Source: Undaria pinnatifida
Taxonomy: Eukaryota > Sar > Phaeophyceae > Laminariales > Alariaceae
DNA length: 64,000 nucleotides
Direction: 5' to 3'
Assembly: GCA_012845835.1 (NCBI GenBank)
Contig: JABAKD010000018.1
Span: forward strand, 1,992,616-2,056,615
Part shown: positions 8,725-18,945 of the stretch, piece by piece
Layout of the letters: each line of letters begins with the position of its first letter
Position numbering within the stretch: the stretch's first letter is position 1
Position numbers and translations under genes: made by a program
The notes under the pieces: model-generated
The model's database searches: none
The model's input: only the letters and a program-made list of their open reading frames with translations
Told to the model about the DNA's origin: nothing

Positions 8725-11700
8725 ATGGCCGGGCCGGCGGTGTCATCCAGCGACAAGGCGAAAAAATTCCTCGCGGAATTTTTTAACGCAGCGGCCTTGC
8801 CTGCGGACGCAGTGTCGCATCACCGCCGCGGAAAGCATGGGGCACGTATCGAACAGAGAAGAGAGGATCGAACCCACGTGAGTAAGCATCAAAGTCGGGA
8901 AGGAGATGGACGTGGCGTGTCGGGACTGCTGCCCCCTTCACGTTGGCACTTAGGCAAGAACCGGGCTGGGCGAAGGGAGACGGAGAGGGGGAAATGCTCT
9001 GTATGGGAAAAACGGAGGGTGGAATGGAGGAAATCGGAGGCTCGGAAGAAAAGGAGGAGACGCAGGAGGATTCGAAGGGCTGCTCACAAAATTCGCACAG
9101 ATGCAAGGGCTAGGTCGAGAGCAGGGGAACTCGTCGTGGGTACGTACAACGTTCGAACACTTGCTTTCAAGGGCACGAATGGTATAGGCCACGCTGAGGT
9201 GATAATGAAGACTTGCCAAGACGCAGGTTGTGATGTCATAGGATTGCAGGAGGTGAGGCGCAATGGACAAAGTGCCTTCACGGCGGCGGGGTATGTTGTG
9301 TTTTGCTCAGGAGCAGACGGAGGAAAGTACGAAAAGAAGGGGACCCATGGGGTAGGCTTAGCTGTTAGAGAGTCTATCGTGGCAGGGATTGGTAAGGGTG
9401 ACGTCGCGGTTGAGTGCATCAGTGCTAGGCTGATGAAGGTTCGCATCCAACTCAAAGGGAAATCTAACGGTGTGTCTTTCATTGTAGGCTATGCTCCCAC
9501 TCTCGACAAGAGCACCAGCGAAAAGGATTACTTTTGGAATTCACTTGACGAGGTGGTCAAGGAGGTTCCCAGTAGGGACCACCTCCTTGTCCTGATGGAC
9601 GCAAATGCTCGTACAGGCATGAGAGGGATCGAGTGGACCGACAGCAAGGTATTGGGTGCATACGGACGTGATGAGCTGAACGACAACGGAGAGCGACTAT
9701 TGACTCACGCAACTGACAACAAGCTCGCCCTCCTCAACACGTACTATGCTACACCTGCTCGTTGCATATCGTATACATTTCAGAGCCCTAACCGAGGAAA
9801 GGCCCAGTACAGACTTGACTACATACTGACACGGCAAGTGGATAGACGATTGGTACGTAATGTCACTGTGCGGACTCCACCCAGGGAGAACGCCGAGTCG
9901 GACCACAACCTCGTGATAGCAAGTATTCGCCTCTTAGGCCGCATCGCACCAAATCGTCCAAAGGTAGTTGTCAAAAGCCGGCGAGCTATTGATCTACAAA
10001 GATTAATGGCGGACCCGCATCTACGGATGAATTTGACAAATGCGATAGCAGCCAACCTTGCCTCTCCGACACCCGGTACTAATGCCGGAAGCGTTGATGA
10101 CATGGCCTCATTACTGACCGAGACGATACTGTCAAACGCCGCCGACATAGCGCCCCCCACTAGGCGTAAACAAGTACCGAGGGGCTGGTGTGCGACTGAG
10201 GAGACGAGAGCCGAGTTGAATGCACGATGGCAGGATAGAGAAGACGCGAGGAAACGGGTCCGTTCTGCTCCAAACGATCGTGGTCTACGGCAAGCCTTGA
10301 AGGCGACCATCAAACAGCTGAAACGCACGCGGGCGGAAGCTGTTCAGAGGTTCTTCGAAGATTACGTTAGCCAACTCGAAGGGCGTATCCGAGAAGGTGA
10401 TCAATTTGGCTTCTACAAACACCTCAAGGGGATGGAAGTGGAAGGGAAGAGGACGTTTAACTCGCAGTACATCAAGGACGAGGAAGGTCGATTGCTGCGG
10501 GATAACGTCCTCATCCGCGAGCGGTGGGTGAGGTGGTTTCACAAACTGCTCAACACCAAGTCGCCGACCCTTGATCCAAGCATTGTGGGCGAGCTTAAGC
10601 AGTGGCCCCCGTGCAGACCACTGGACGATGTCCCGTCTAGGTACGAAGTAGAGGAGGCGATCCGGGCGCTGGCGAACCGAAAGGCGGTAGGGCCCGATGG
10701 TCTCCCGGCCGAGCTCTTGAAGGTTTTGGCCGACGAAGGAGAATTCAACACCCTCGGAAACTTCCACGATATCATCGTCGCTGTGTGGAGGGGGGGTGGC
10801 GTACCCCAACAATGGAAAGATGCTACGATTAAGGTGCTTCACAAGAAGAAAGCTCGTACTGAGTGTGGCAATTATCGTGGCATCTCCCTCGTGGCTCACG
10901 CCGGTAAAGTACTCCTCAAAGTCATCGCGGGTCGCCTGAGTGACTATTGCGAACGCGAAAACATTCTGCCGGAGGAACAGTGTGGGTTCAGACCCCAACG
11001 CTCGACGGTTGACATGATGTTCGTAGTACGACGACTGCAGGAAATGGCGCGGAAGAAGGACACCCCCTTGTACATGTGCTTTATTGACCTCACCAAAGCA
11101 TACGACTCCGTCGACCGAAGCCTTTTGTGGGATGTCCTTGCTCGTTTTGGCGTGCCACCGAGAATGCTCGCCGTCATCCGCCAATTCCACGACGGTATGC
11201 AAGCATGCGTGCGGCTGGATGATGGAGAGTGCTCGGATAAGTTCGACGTGGGGCAAGGTCTCAGGCAAGGATGCGTGCTCGCGCCACTGCTGTTCAACAT
11301 GTTTTTCACTGCGGTACTGCGTGTGGAAGAGAAACGCTTCCTCGCTGATGCAGCCATCACGGACAACATGGTGCAGCTTCAACGAAAGAAGGAAGGCGAG
11401 AAGGGCACTTCACGCACAGGCAAAGTCGACGTACGGAGGGGGAAGGAGGGGGAGGGGGTGCAGAGATTGTGGGGTATGCTGTACGCGGACGATGCGGGCA
11501 TCGTATCGCGATCATCAGAAGGTCTGGAGAGGATGATGACGACGATCGTGACTGCGTGTTCGTCGTTCGGGCTTACAGTATCCGAGGCAAAAACAGAGAT
11601 AATGTGCCTGGAAACCAAAAGCGGGGGGAAGGTGTCCTTCACGATCAATGCAGCCGGCCAGGTTTACAAACAAACAATCCAGTTTGTATACTTGGGTGGG

Positions 11701-12492
11701 GCTATCACCGCAGACAGAAACCTTAGCACTGAAATAACGCGGCGTCTTCAGAGGGCCTGGGCGTGTTTCCAGCGGTACAAGATGGAAATCTATGATCGCC
11801 CGGGTGTGCGTTTACGGTTGAAGGTGCGGTTGCTGAAAGCTGAGGTGGTCGAGACACTGCTGTACGGTTGCATGACGTGGAGCCCGAAGAAGCCTGACTA
11901 TGACAGGCTACGACGGGTTCACCGCTCCATGCTCCTCCGATGCCTTGGATGGCGGAAACGGAAGCGCGACGACCACACCCTATCGTACGCCGACGCGCTT
12001 GCCCAGACAGATTCCGAGAGCGTTGAGGTGATAGTGCGCAAACGGAGGATTTTGTTTGCGGGATTCGTGGCACGCATGGGGGAGGAGCGTCTGCCACAGA
12101 GGGTGATGTTTGGGGAGTTTGTTGGGGGTAAAGGCTACTCAGGGGGGCAAGAGAAAGACTGGATGGATCATCTGAAGGAGGATATGTCGGTTTTTGGAAT
12201 GAAATTCGAAGGATGGCGAAAGGCTGCTCAGAAGGCTGGCAGATGGTTTCGAAGAGTAGAGGAGGGAGCCGAGTTGTTCATGCGGAATTGGCATGAAACG
12301 GAGAGACGCAAAGCTGCAGAGCGACGCGCAAAGGCTGCGGCAGCGTCATCCACCGTTGGCATCTCTAAGCGGCCGGGGGGAGGGGGAAGGGGGGGGGGGC
12401 GGGGAGGGGAATGGGGGAGGGGGGGAGGGGGGAGGGGGAAAGGGAGGAAGGGGGGAGGGGCGGAAGGGGGAGCGTCATGCCCAAGAGACTGA
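8725..12492 (+). CDS. LINE polyprotein: AP-endonuclease-like domain and reverse transcriptase
   Basis: The 1255-residue product would nick target DNA and prime reverse transcription of the element RNA. An Arg/Lys patch lies at about residues 104-120. The endonuclease (about 135-400) shows YNVRT (N142), LQEVR (E176), the DANARTG loop (D292, N294), LDYIL (D365) and SDHNLV (D393, H394). The reverse transcriptase (about 640-1000) shows GNYRGISL, CGFRPQRSTVD, FIDLTKAYDSVD (D788), GLRQGCVLAPLLF and YADD (920-923). No RNase H domain is evident. The last 40 or so residues are Gly/Arg-rich, encoded by a G-tract. The endonuclease and RT motifs resemble RTE-like or related endonuclease-bearing clades; clade placement is tentative. 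The ATG at 8725 is the first in the frame; the preceding TAG at 8714 closes another ORF. All key catalytic residues seen are intact, so this copy may be recent. Confidence 0.9.
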   Translation: MAGPAVSSSDKAKKFLAEFFNAAALPADAVSHHRRGKHGARIEQRREDRTHVSKHQSREGDGRGVSGLLPPSRWHLGKNRAGRRETERGKCSVWEKRRVEWRKSEARKKRRRRRRIRRAAHKIRTDARARSRAGELVVGTYNVRTLAFKGTNGIGHAEVIMKTCQDAGCDVIGLQEVRRNGQSAFTAAGYVVFCSGADGGKYEKKGTHGVGLAVRESIVAGIGKGDVAVECISARLMKVRIQLKGKSNGVSFIVGYAPTLDKSTSEKDYFWNSLDEVVKEVPSRDHLLVLMDANARTGMRGIEWTDSKVLGAYGRDELNDNGERLLTHATDNKLALLNTYYATPARCISYTFQSPNRGKAQYRLDYILTRQVDRRLVRNVTVRTPPRENAESDHNLVIASIRLLGRIAPNRPKVVVKSRRAIDLQRLMADPHLRMNLTNAIAANLASPTPGTNAGSVDDMASLLTETILSNAADIAPPTRRKQVPRGWCATEETRAELNARWQDREDARKRVRSAPNDRGLRQALKATIKQLKRTRAEAVQRFFEDYVSQLEGRIREGDQFGFYKHLKGMEVEGKRTFNSQYIKDEEGRLLRDNVLIRERWVRWFHKLLNTKSPTLDPSIVGELKQWPPCRPLDDVPSRYEVEEAIRALANRKAVGPDGLPAELLKVLADEGEFNTLGNFHDIIVAVWRGGGVPQQWKDATIKVLHKKKARTECGNYRGISLVAHAGKVLLKVIAGRLSDYCERENILPEEQCGFRPQRSTVDMMFVVRRLQEMARKKDTPLYMCFIDLTKAYDSVDRSLLWDVLARFGVPPRMLAVIRQFHDGMQACVRLDDGECSDKFDVGQGLRQGCVLAPLLFNMFFTAVLRVEEKRFLADAAITDNMVQLQRKKEGEKGTSRTGKVDVRRGKEGEGVQRLWGMLYADDAGIVSRSSEGLERMMTTIVTACSSFGLTVSEAKTEIMCLETKSGGKVSFTINAAGQVYKQTIQFVYLGGAITADRNLSTEITRRLQRAWACFQRYKMEIYDRPGVRLRLKVRLLKAEVVETLLYGCMTWSPKKPDYDRLRRVHRSMLLRCLGWRKRKRDDHTLSYADALAQTDSESVEVIVRKRRILFAGFVARMGEERLPQRVMFGEFVGGKGYSGGQEKDWMDHLKEDMSVFGMKFEGWRKAAQKAGRWFRRVEEGAELFMRNWHETERRKAAERRAKAAAASSTVGISKRPGGGGRGGGRGGEWGRGGGGRGKGRKGGGAEGGASCPRD

Positions 12493-12664
12493 AGTCTGGG
12501 TTTGGCCATCATCGTATTGAAAGTTGTGGGCTTTCTAATGGCCATCACAAGATAGCATAAGACCGCCCTGACTTCTTCGCCATGTTGCGTTCTCTCCCAG
12601 GTGCCGTTGATGATGGACGTGATACCCTCTGTTAGTCCAATGCCATTCTTAGCCAGTTCCTAGG

Positions 12665-12872
12665 GTCTGCTAGTATGACATTTTTCTTTCTTTCTTTTTC
12701 TATTTTTTTTTTTTTCTTTTTTTTTCTTCTTCTTTCCTTGCTTTCCTGTCTTGTCTTTTCTTGCTTTTTTTGTCTTTTTCTTCTCTTTGCTTGCCTTTTT
12801 CGTCTTGTTTCGTTTTTTGTTCTCTTTTCTCTCCTTTCCTTTATCTTCTTTTCTTTTCTTTGTTTCTTTTTC
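12665..12872. repeat. Polypyrimidine tract
   Basis: About 200 bp of almost pure T and C with scattered G follow the LINE 3' UTR. ORFs rich in Phe/Leu or Lys/Arg across it are artefacts of composition. Confidence 0.8.
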
Positions 12873-13062
12873 TCCAATTGACTTATGCCTGTCGTGCGTA
12901 TGCGTAGTGATAGATACTACGTGTAATATATACGTGGTAGTCTTCCTTGGGTGGCATCGGAATATTTGGTTTCTCCAGGCGTGAGTAGTGAGACGTATGT
13001 ACCGGCCTGGACCTGGCACATCGTAGACTGACTCCCGATTTCACTTTTATATGTTTCTGGTG

Positions 13063-13222
13063 GAGGCATGAATTGCGTCAGCTGTGATATATGCGTGTAC
13101 CACCTTGGGTTGTGTGTGTTTTTCCCTGGGGTATTCCTCAGATCCAGAGTGACTGGAGCCTGTCCTGTGACCACGGACTTGATTATGCGAGTTAATGTGA
13201 GAACAACAACAACAACAACATG
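13063..13222 (+). mobile_element. D-family retroposon-like repeat with (ACA)n tail
   Basis: It starts GCATGAATTGCGTCAGCTGT and ends GTGAGAACAACAACAACAACA. A second copy at 33848-33991 matches over its whole length, and a reverse partial copy lies at 32240-32385. The A/C-rich tail at the same end in each copy suggests RNA-mediated spread. It may be a SINE or the 3' tail of another LINE. Confidence 0.65.
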
Positions 13223-13654
13223 TCGAATATCGCCGAGCGCGGGCGTGATATTGCCTCACGTGGCGTTCGTTTTTTTTAGTCGATCTAGCTGGTATATTCC
13301 CCGAGTTCCGCAGGTACTACGGGTCGACGCGATGGTTTTTTCTGTTGTTTCCTTGAGTTGCCATATAAAATATGACCGTTCCTGCCTCATCACACTTGGC
13401 ACTCTTCATTCATTCATTCATTCATTCGGGGTTCCCAAGTTGTTGGCTTTTACGTGTGTATCTGGTACACTGCGTTCATCTTTTATACCTCCAGCAAAAC
13501 ATGCGGTGGGAGTGGATGTGTATTTATTTGTTCGGGGTACTATGTTGTTACTGGCCGCGGTTCGCGAACGGTTCCCGGATAGTTCTGTAAAACGTTGTCG
13601 GAAAAAATCCCACCCTTGGCAATTTTTCAATACAAAAAAAATGCATATATATAC
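13223..13654. other. No gene recognised; (ATTC)n microsatellite
   Basis: ATTC repeats lie at 13407-13427. Several ORFs overlap here but none has recognisable features. Confidence 0.4.
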
Positions 13655-13812
13655 ATATATATGACACGCGCGAAACAACTTTTGTAATTTGAGTGCAACT
13701 ACTGTATATTAGCGAAACATAGATGTACCCACGACAAGCTTGCAAAGTTAAGTTTCAACCATTCAATCGGTCGTGCTAACAGCTGGCGTTTTACAAATTG
13801 TATAAAATGGGA
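13655..13812. repeat. F-family dispersed repeat (C-related)
   Basis: GACACGCGCGAAACAACTT, ACTGTATATTAGCGAAA, CAAGCTTGCAAAGTTAAG and CAACCATTCAATCGGTCGT occur in the same order at 39965-40155. The AGCTTGCAAAGTTGAG core is shared with family C. Confidence 0.7.
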
Positions 13813-14351
13813 GGTAGGTGCTTGCAAAAAAGGAATAATATAAAGAAACAACAATAAAATCACAACAAGGCTTGCGCAGGCATTTTCGATGCGGGTCGAT
13901 GTCAGCAATCAATCGTTATTTCAATTTTGCCAAAAACAAAGTGCTGCATGACGTGTTTTCCGCCGCGGGGCGCGCTTCAGGTTGAGCCTCATCGTGTAAA
14001 TGGGCCCGTTCGAAGGGTATTGTTTTGAGCTATTATTGCAGGTACGTAACATCGTTCCAGATCAACTCGTCGAGATACGTTATTGCGTGTGACATATTAA
14101 CGAAAGGCCTCGAAAACAGCCTCTTAAAAAAGGCTGCCTAGGGATTTGATACGCGCGCACCACGTGCTACGTCGTCGTCCCGTCGAAAGCATCCGCCGCT
14201 GCGGTCCCGCTGCCAAGACAACAAGATCTCGGACCCAGGCTCGGGGTTGTCAGATGCAGCCTGACGATGGCATCAAACAGTCTCTGAGCGCGCGGCATGT
14301 CGATATCCGTACGACTGACTGCGAGGGCTGCTGCTGCGCTGATGCTGCGAC
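13813..14351. other. No gene or recognised repeat seen
   Basis: Short ORFs on both strands without recognisable features. Confidence 0.35.
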
Positions 14352-14595
14352 CGATTCTACGATAGCCCCCCCCCAAACCAGCGGTTTTCTTTCACGAATG
14401 TTTCATGGCTGCTCGACACAAGGAAGGATACTAGTGACAAAAAAGTATCTATATATTTTCTTGTGTGCAAAGGTCTAACAATCGACGACATCAGGGTGTC
14501 GAGCCCTCAGGGACACCGTATTTCAGGAGATACGGCCGGGAGTTGGTTTTGAAACCCGCGATTTCGATAAAGAAACGTTGGGGGGGCTATCGTAG
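14352..14595 (+). mobile_element. B-family element, well preserved
   Basis: It begins GATTCTACGATAGCCCCCCCC and ends GGGGGGGCTATCGTAG, giving near-perfect inverted termini. The interior contains an extra small palindrome (GACACCGTATTTCAGGAGAT region). It is almost identical to the copy at 16779-17026. Confidence 0.85.
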
Positions 14596-15521
14596 AACAA
14601 CTCGTGCGCTGCTGCAGCTGTACTGCCACAGCGGTCAAACAGTCAAATCACTCTCTTTGGGCGTGAGTCCCCAAGGACCTTTCTAGCGTGGACTTAATAT
14701 GAACAACAAAACAGTAACTATATTCCCGAACGTAAGCATCGAAGCCCATCCACCATTCTCCATCTAATCAGAGTCAGTCGCATGACGATTGGAGTTATCT
14801 TTACGTGATCGTGATCGGTGGAAACTGTAACGAGTGTCTATAGGCCCAACACTGCAAAAATCCCTCTACCCGGTTTTCGGAGGTTTCCTAATGTTCAACA
14901 GGACCTAACGATGAACGCTTCGTATACATGTTGACCCCCCCCCCCCCCTCCAATAGCACGGATTATCACAGGCTGGGTGATAGCGATCCATCCGCCTGCC
15001 GCAAGCTTCTGCGGTATCGGTTCTTGAGTGCGAATCACGAACTACTACTAGTTTAGTGGCAATACCGGTGTTATAGCTTCGCACCTCAAACCCGCGGGGA
15101 AAACGCTCAGTATCCTTTCTTTTAGGTGAGTGGTCAGGCCATTCCACGGTAGGGGTTGCAGCATCAGAAAGTCCCTGAACTCTTCACGTGAGGACCTCAA
15201 CATCTCACTCGAAAAAAAATTCGAAGGCAATCGTTCGCAAAACCCGACCAAGCTTTAATTGCCCCTTAGCCCTAAAGAAACATGTCCTCGTGAAATTACT
15301 TCGTTGAGCGGCAGTTCCTCACACGAAGAGCTCAATCACCCACCAGGGACTTTTTCGCGCAAAAACTGCAACCCCTGCCAGACCGTGCGTTGGGTAGTTA
15401 CGGAAGGCAAAGCACGCAAAACAGCAGTCAACGACAACAACAGCAAAAGCTACACAATGAAAGTAGTGCCTTGATGCTGCCACATACAGTGCATACACAG
15501 ATAATTATTTATTGGACAAAG
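14596..15521. other. No confident gene; possible decayed minus-strand coding DNA
   Basis: On the minus strand, 14905-15251 holds two overlapping frames of 67-80 codons with a balanced residue composition, such as TKLVVVRDSHSRTD. They could be fragments of one decayed ORF. No motif is recognisable. A C-run of about 13 lies at 14936. Confidence 0.25.
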
Positions 15522-15801
15522 ACGCGTGCTGCGGTAGAGGGTGCAACACATTTTTTTCTGCAAGGTCCTCGATTTCGGGGACCTTAAGACACGTCCCCTC
15601 CCAAAACCTGAGTGGGAGAAACAAAAAACATTCCGCTACACACTACTAGATGAAAACTCACATGGCAGAGGAGTACACGACGAGAACCCATGAACAAAAA
15701 TGACATTTTTTTCCGACGATTTTGGATTAAGGAGCCCCGCATCAATCAGGAAACATTTTCAGACGAAAAATGCTACCTATCTATCCATCGTAGCATGCGT
15801 C
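15522..15801 (-). mobile_element. A-family palindromic element, reverse orientation
   Basis: It begins GACGCGTGCTGCGGTAGAGG and ends ATCCATCGTAGCATGCGTCA. Landmarks are CGACGATTTTGGATTAAGGA and CCTTAAGACACGTCCCCTCCC. Confidence 0.75.
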
Positions 15802-16778
15802 ACGTTAAGGATACGCAAGGCCGGGTACGCCTTTTTTCACTGCGCGTGTGTGTGGAGTTGGAGCCACTCGAGCCACTCGCACGAGGAACTGTGTACCTCA
15901 CCAAGCGACTAACTTTTTCAATTTCACGAAGTGTAGGCGATTCTTCTTGGAGCAGCGCGGCGCGCAACCTATCCACATTCCGTTCCGGGCTCATACCGCA
16001 TGAGATCAAATCAGCGCGAAAGCTAACAGACGCAAAAGGAACGGAGGGTCACTCGTGCGAGTAACCCCGAGCCACCGTACAAAATATACCAAAGTTGACC
16101 CTTTCACCATAGCTAGCGAGGGTCTATGGTCATACGACTACGACCATGCACGAACATCGAGTACATCCCCCCTCACCAGCGCTTTGGTCGTAAATAAATA
16201 GGTGAACCTCGTAAAGGAAGCGGGGTTCCCAATAATAGTTCCTGTTGGATAGTGCCACTGCTATCTACAGTGAATGGTGAAGTCCTGGGCCGCGACTACA
16301 GCTCTCCACAGAAACCCTATTCCGCGTAGTGTTGATGGCCTAAAGAGCGCCGGTATATTGGGTTGGCTCATGCCTGCACTGTTTGACCACCCCCCCCCCT
16401 CCCCCGCCCTCTCTGTAGCAGGGTAGCTACCACAAGGTCAAATTCGTTAAACGAGTTCTGGCGCTTGCTGTAGGAAACTTGCAAACGTCCGGCAGATCAC
16501 GATCTAGGTCGTTGTTCACATCCTCGATCTGCATAGATCTGTCGTTATAACTTATGGTACGTGCAGGATCTGAGTAGTCACAGATGGCGTCTAACCCAGG
16601 AAAAACGTGTCGGCTAATACAACAGATCATTCATACGACTAACACCCGGCAGCATCTCAATGTTATCGATGTATGACTGCATAGATTCTACGGAGATGGT
16701 AGAGAGTCGAGCATGGGACAATTACTGCAAGAAGAAGGAGGGAAGGGAGCGCCACTCCGGGGTCTTTTCTACCACTCA
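15802..16778. other. No gene recognised; one E palindrome fragment
   Basis: TCACTCGTGCGAGTAACCCCGAGCCACC at about 16050 matches the E central palindrome. GGTCATACGACTACGA at 16129 recurs at 50791 in another unassigned region, so both may contain an unrecognised repeat. Confidence 0.35.
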
Positions 16779-17026
16779 CTGATTCTACGATAGCCCCCCC
16801 CCAAACCAGCGGTTTTCTTTCACGAATGTTTCATGGCTGCTCGACACAAGGAAGGATACTAGTAGTGACAAAAAAGTATCTATATATTTTCTTGTGTGCA
16901 AAGGTCTAACAATCGACGACATCAGGGTGTCGAGCCCTCAGGGACACCGTATTTCAGGGGATACGGCCGGGAGTTGGTTTTGAAACCCGCGATTTCGATA
17001 AAGAAACGTTGGGGGGGCTATCGTAG
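16779..17026 (+). mobile_element. B-family element, near-identical twin of the 14352 copy
   Basis: It differs from 14352-14595 by an inserted TAG at the 'ACTAGTAGTGAC' position and one A-to-G change in 'TTTCAGGGGATACGG', with only a few other differences seen. The left end is CACTGATTCTACGATAGCCC and the right end GGGGGGGCTATCGTAGAAC. Flanks do not match, so these are separate insertions. Confidence 0.85.
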
Positions 17027-17189
17027 AACAACTCCACTCACGCACGCGGTGACCCTAACAATGGGATTCATGACCACTTCTTTGTTTCATTACATCCGTT
17101 CATGAAACCATGGGTTCCCCCGCATCTCCGAAGATGCTACCATCGCATACACCAAAGACACAGGATATACGATATCATTTTTTTTCTTT

Positions 17190-18120
17190 TTTTGTGTTTT
17201 TTTTTATTTTATTTTTTGCCTTTTTTTTGCAGTGGCCGGAGTCCCTCGCCCGAGTGACACCCCTTTTTCTTTGCGGCGTGAAGGTTTGTTGGTGCTATCA
17301 TATATACTAATATAGCGACATGAATCCGAAAAACGCAATAGTTAACCACACGCCGCGCCAAAAGCATATCGTACTGTCAAGTCGTTCCGTCGGTGAGGAG
17401 CAGAGTCACTGGTGCGAGTATGATGGTATGATGGTATGATGGTATGATGGTATGATGGTATGATGGTATAATGGTATGATGGTATGATGGTATGATGGTA
17501 TGATGGTATGATGGTATGATGGTATGATGGTATGATGGTATGATGGTATGATGGTATGATGGTATGATGGTATGATGGTATGATGGTATGATGGTATGAT
17601 GGTATGATGGTATGATGGTATGATGGTATGATGGTATGATGGTATGATGGTATGATGGTATGATGGTATGATGGTATGATGGTATGATGGTATGATGGTA
17701 TGATGGTATGATGGTATGATGGTATGATGGTATGATGGTATGATGGTATGATGGTATGATGGTATGATGGTATGATGGTATGATGGTATGATGGTATGAT
17801 GGTATGATGGTATGATGGTATGATGGTATGATGGTATGATGGTATGATGGTATGATGGTATGATGGTATGATGGTGTAATGGTATGATGGTATGATGGTA
17901 TGATGGTATGATGGTATGATGGTATGATGGTATGATGGTATGATGGTATGATGGTATAATGGTATGATGGTATGATGGTATGATGGTATGATGGTGATGG
18001 TATGATGGTATGATGGTATGATGGTATGATGGTATGATGGTATGATGGTATGATGGTATGATGGTATGATGGCTTAGACCCGGCAGTAAAAACTGGGGTG
18101 TTCACATCCCCCCTGCCCTA
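17190..18120. mobile_element. E-family element carrying an expanded minisatellite
   Basis: Landmarks before the array are TTTGCAGTGG, CCTCGCCCGAGTGACACCCC, CTTTGCGGCGTGAAGG, GACATGAATCCG and GAGCAGAGTCACTGGTGCGAG. After the array come GACCCGGCAGTAAAAACTGG and CCCCCCTGCCCTAGCCTTG. The copies at 26262 and 56140 have the same landmark order without the array. Confidence 0.65.
17419..18072. repeat. (TGATGGTA)n minisatellite, about 82 units
   Basis: An 8-bp unit is repeated almost perfectly for about 654 bp. A few variants are TATAATGG near 17466 and 17954, GTGTAATGG near 17874, and a 5-base deletion near 17992. ORFs reading PSYHHTII repeats on the minus strand are artefacts. Confidence 0.97.
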
Positions 18121-18249
18121 GCCTTGTTCACCATAAGGCATAACGTAAAGCAGGCTTGTGCACAGGCATAAACCAACAATCGACCACGCAAACTACGGTA
18201 ACGGCCAAACCCCCAATTCCACTGCTGGGTGTTTACCACTCGCGCGAGT

Positions 18250-18575
18250 CTGACGCTTTTTTTGTTTCTTTTTTCTACTTTCCAGCTTCTGGACAAGCCG
18301 TGGTCAAAGGCATCGTCTCCTCTCGCTCCAGGTTCCTGCCTACAAGCTTTTATCGCGCATCATGGGGTTCAGCAATGCCACTGATCGTCGATTTTTCATC
18401 GAGTGTGTCGCTAACTCACGCTCTCGCGCTTTCCACAAGTCAAGTTGTGCACGGGAAAAAAGCCCCCGCGAATATATTTGAGTATGCACTCGGGGGGATT
18501 TGAACTCACGAAACTGACCAATACCAGGCTCGAGGATAACCTGATACGCCACCGGGGCGACCGCATGACAATGTA
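18250..18575 (-). mobile_element. tRNA-derived SINE, full copy
   Basis: On the minus strand, the head near 18570 has an A-box-like TGGCGTATCAGG (one mismatch to TRGCNNAGYNGG). A B-box-like AGTTCAAATCC lies about 45 bases later. A body of about 220 bp follows, with an A-rich tail (GAAAAAAGAAACAAAAAAAG) at 18250-18270. The copy at 1126-1443 matches it from head to tail. Confidence 0.75.
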
Positions 18576-18604
18576 CCTCGTTGACAACTTGTGGACAACA
18601 AAAC

Positions 18605-18735
18605 GTCCCCACGAATTTAGACGAGTATGCACTCGGGGGGATTCGAACTCACGAAACTGACATAGAATACCTGTGGCTCAATCACAACCTGATACCCCAC
18701 CGGGGCGACCGGATGACCCTGTGCCTCATTATCAA
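18605..18735 (-). mobile_element. Second SINE tRNA-like head in tandem
   Basis: It repeats the head of the adjacent SINE: CGCCCCGGTGGGGTATCAGG and then AGTTCGAATCCCCCCGAGTG on the minus strand. It lies directly upstream of the full copy, giving a two-headed arrangement. The B-box here (GTTCGAATCC) matches consensus better than its neighbour. Confidence 0.7.
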
Positions 18736-18799
18736 CAACACGTAAGGTGATTTGTTTGGGGATGCGTAGCTCACCATCCAATTGGGGATCCGTATCCAA

Positions 18800-18945
18800 A
18801 ACATGAAAACAGCACGAACGCCCAGGACCGGGGGAAACAGAGAGGCCACCCGCGCGAGTAACCCCGAGCCACACAGCAAGGAAAGATCCCAATAGAAACC
18901 CCCCTAGCATTGGTCTACACCTTATACTGCTTCTACGGTAGGTGC
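18800..18945. repeat. E-family fragment
   Basis: ACCCGCGCGAGTAACCCCGAGCCACA and then CTTCTACGGTAGG at the right edge match E landmarks. Confidence 0.45.

Larger units (their letters stand above)
8235..12680 (+). mobile_element. Non-LTR retrotransposon (LINE), apparently full-length ORF
   Basis: A single long ORF (8725-12492) carries an endonuclease and a reverse transcriptase without stops or frameshifts. The proposed 5' region includes the 82-bp repeats. The 3' UTR runs about 170-190 bp to the start of a pyrimidine-rich tract near 12670. I could not identify target-site duplications or a poly(A) tail, so both boundaries are estimates. Confidence 0.75.

Noticed and set aside
10285..11382. 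365-codon minus-strand ORF
   Set aside because: It is a shadow of the LINE reverse-transcriptase coding strand and shows no domain of its own.
12632..13019. Lys/Glu-rich minus-strand ORFs
   Set aside because: They follow the polypyrimidine tract.
17419..18072. CRISPR array
   Set aside because: The units are 8 bp with no spacers, and the DNA is eukaryotic.
17377..18105. 242-codon ORF of repeated PSYHHTII units
   Set aside because: It is a translation of the 8-bp minisatellite and has no independent support.
18480..18720. Functional tRNA genes
   Set aside because: The A- and B-box-like motifs are present, but acceptor and anticodon stems do not pair well and the units are joined to a SINE body with an A-rich tail.
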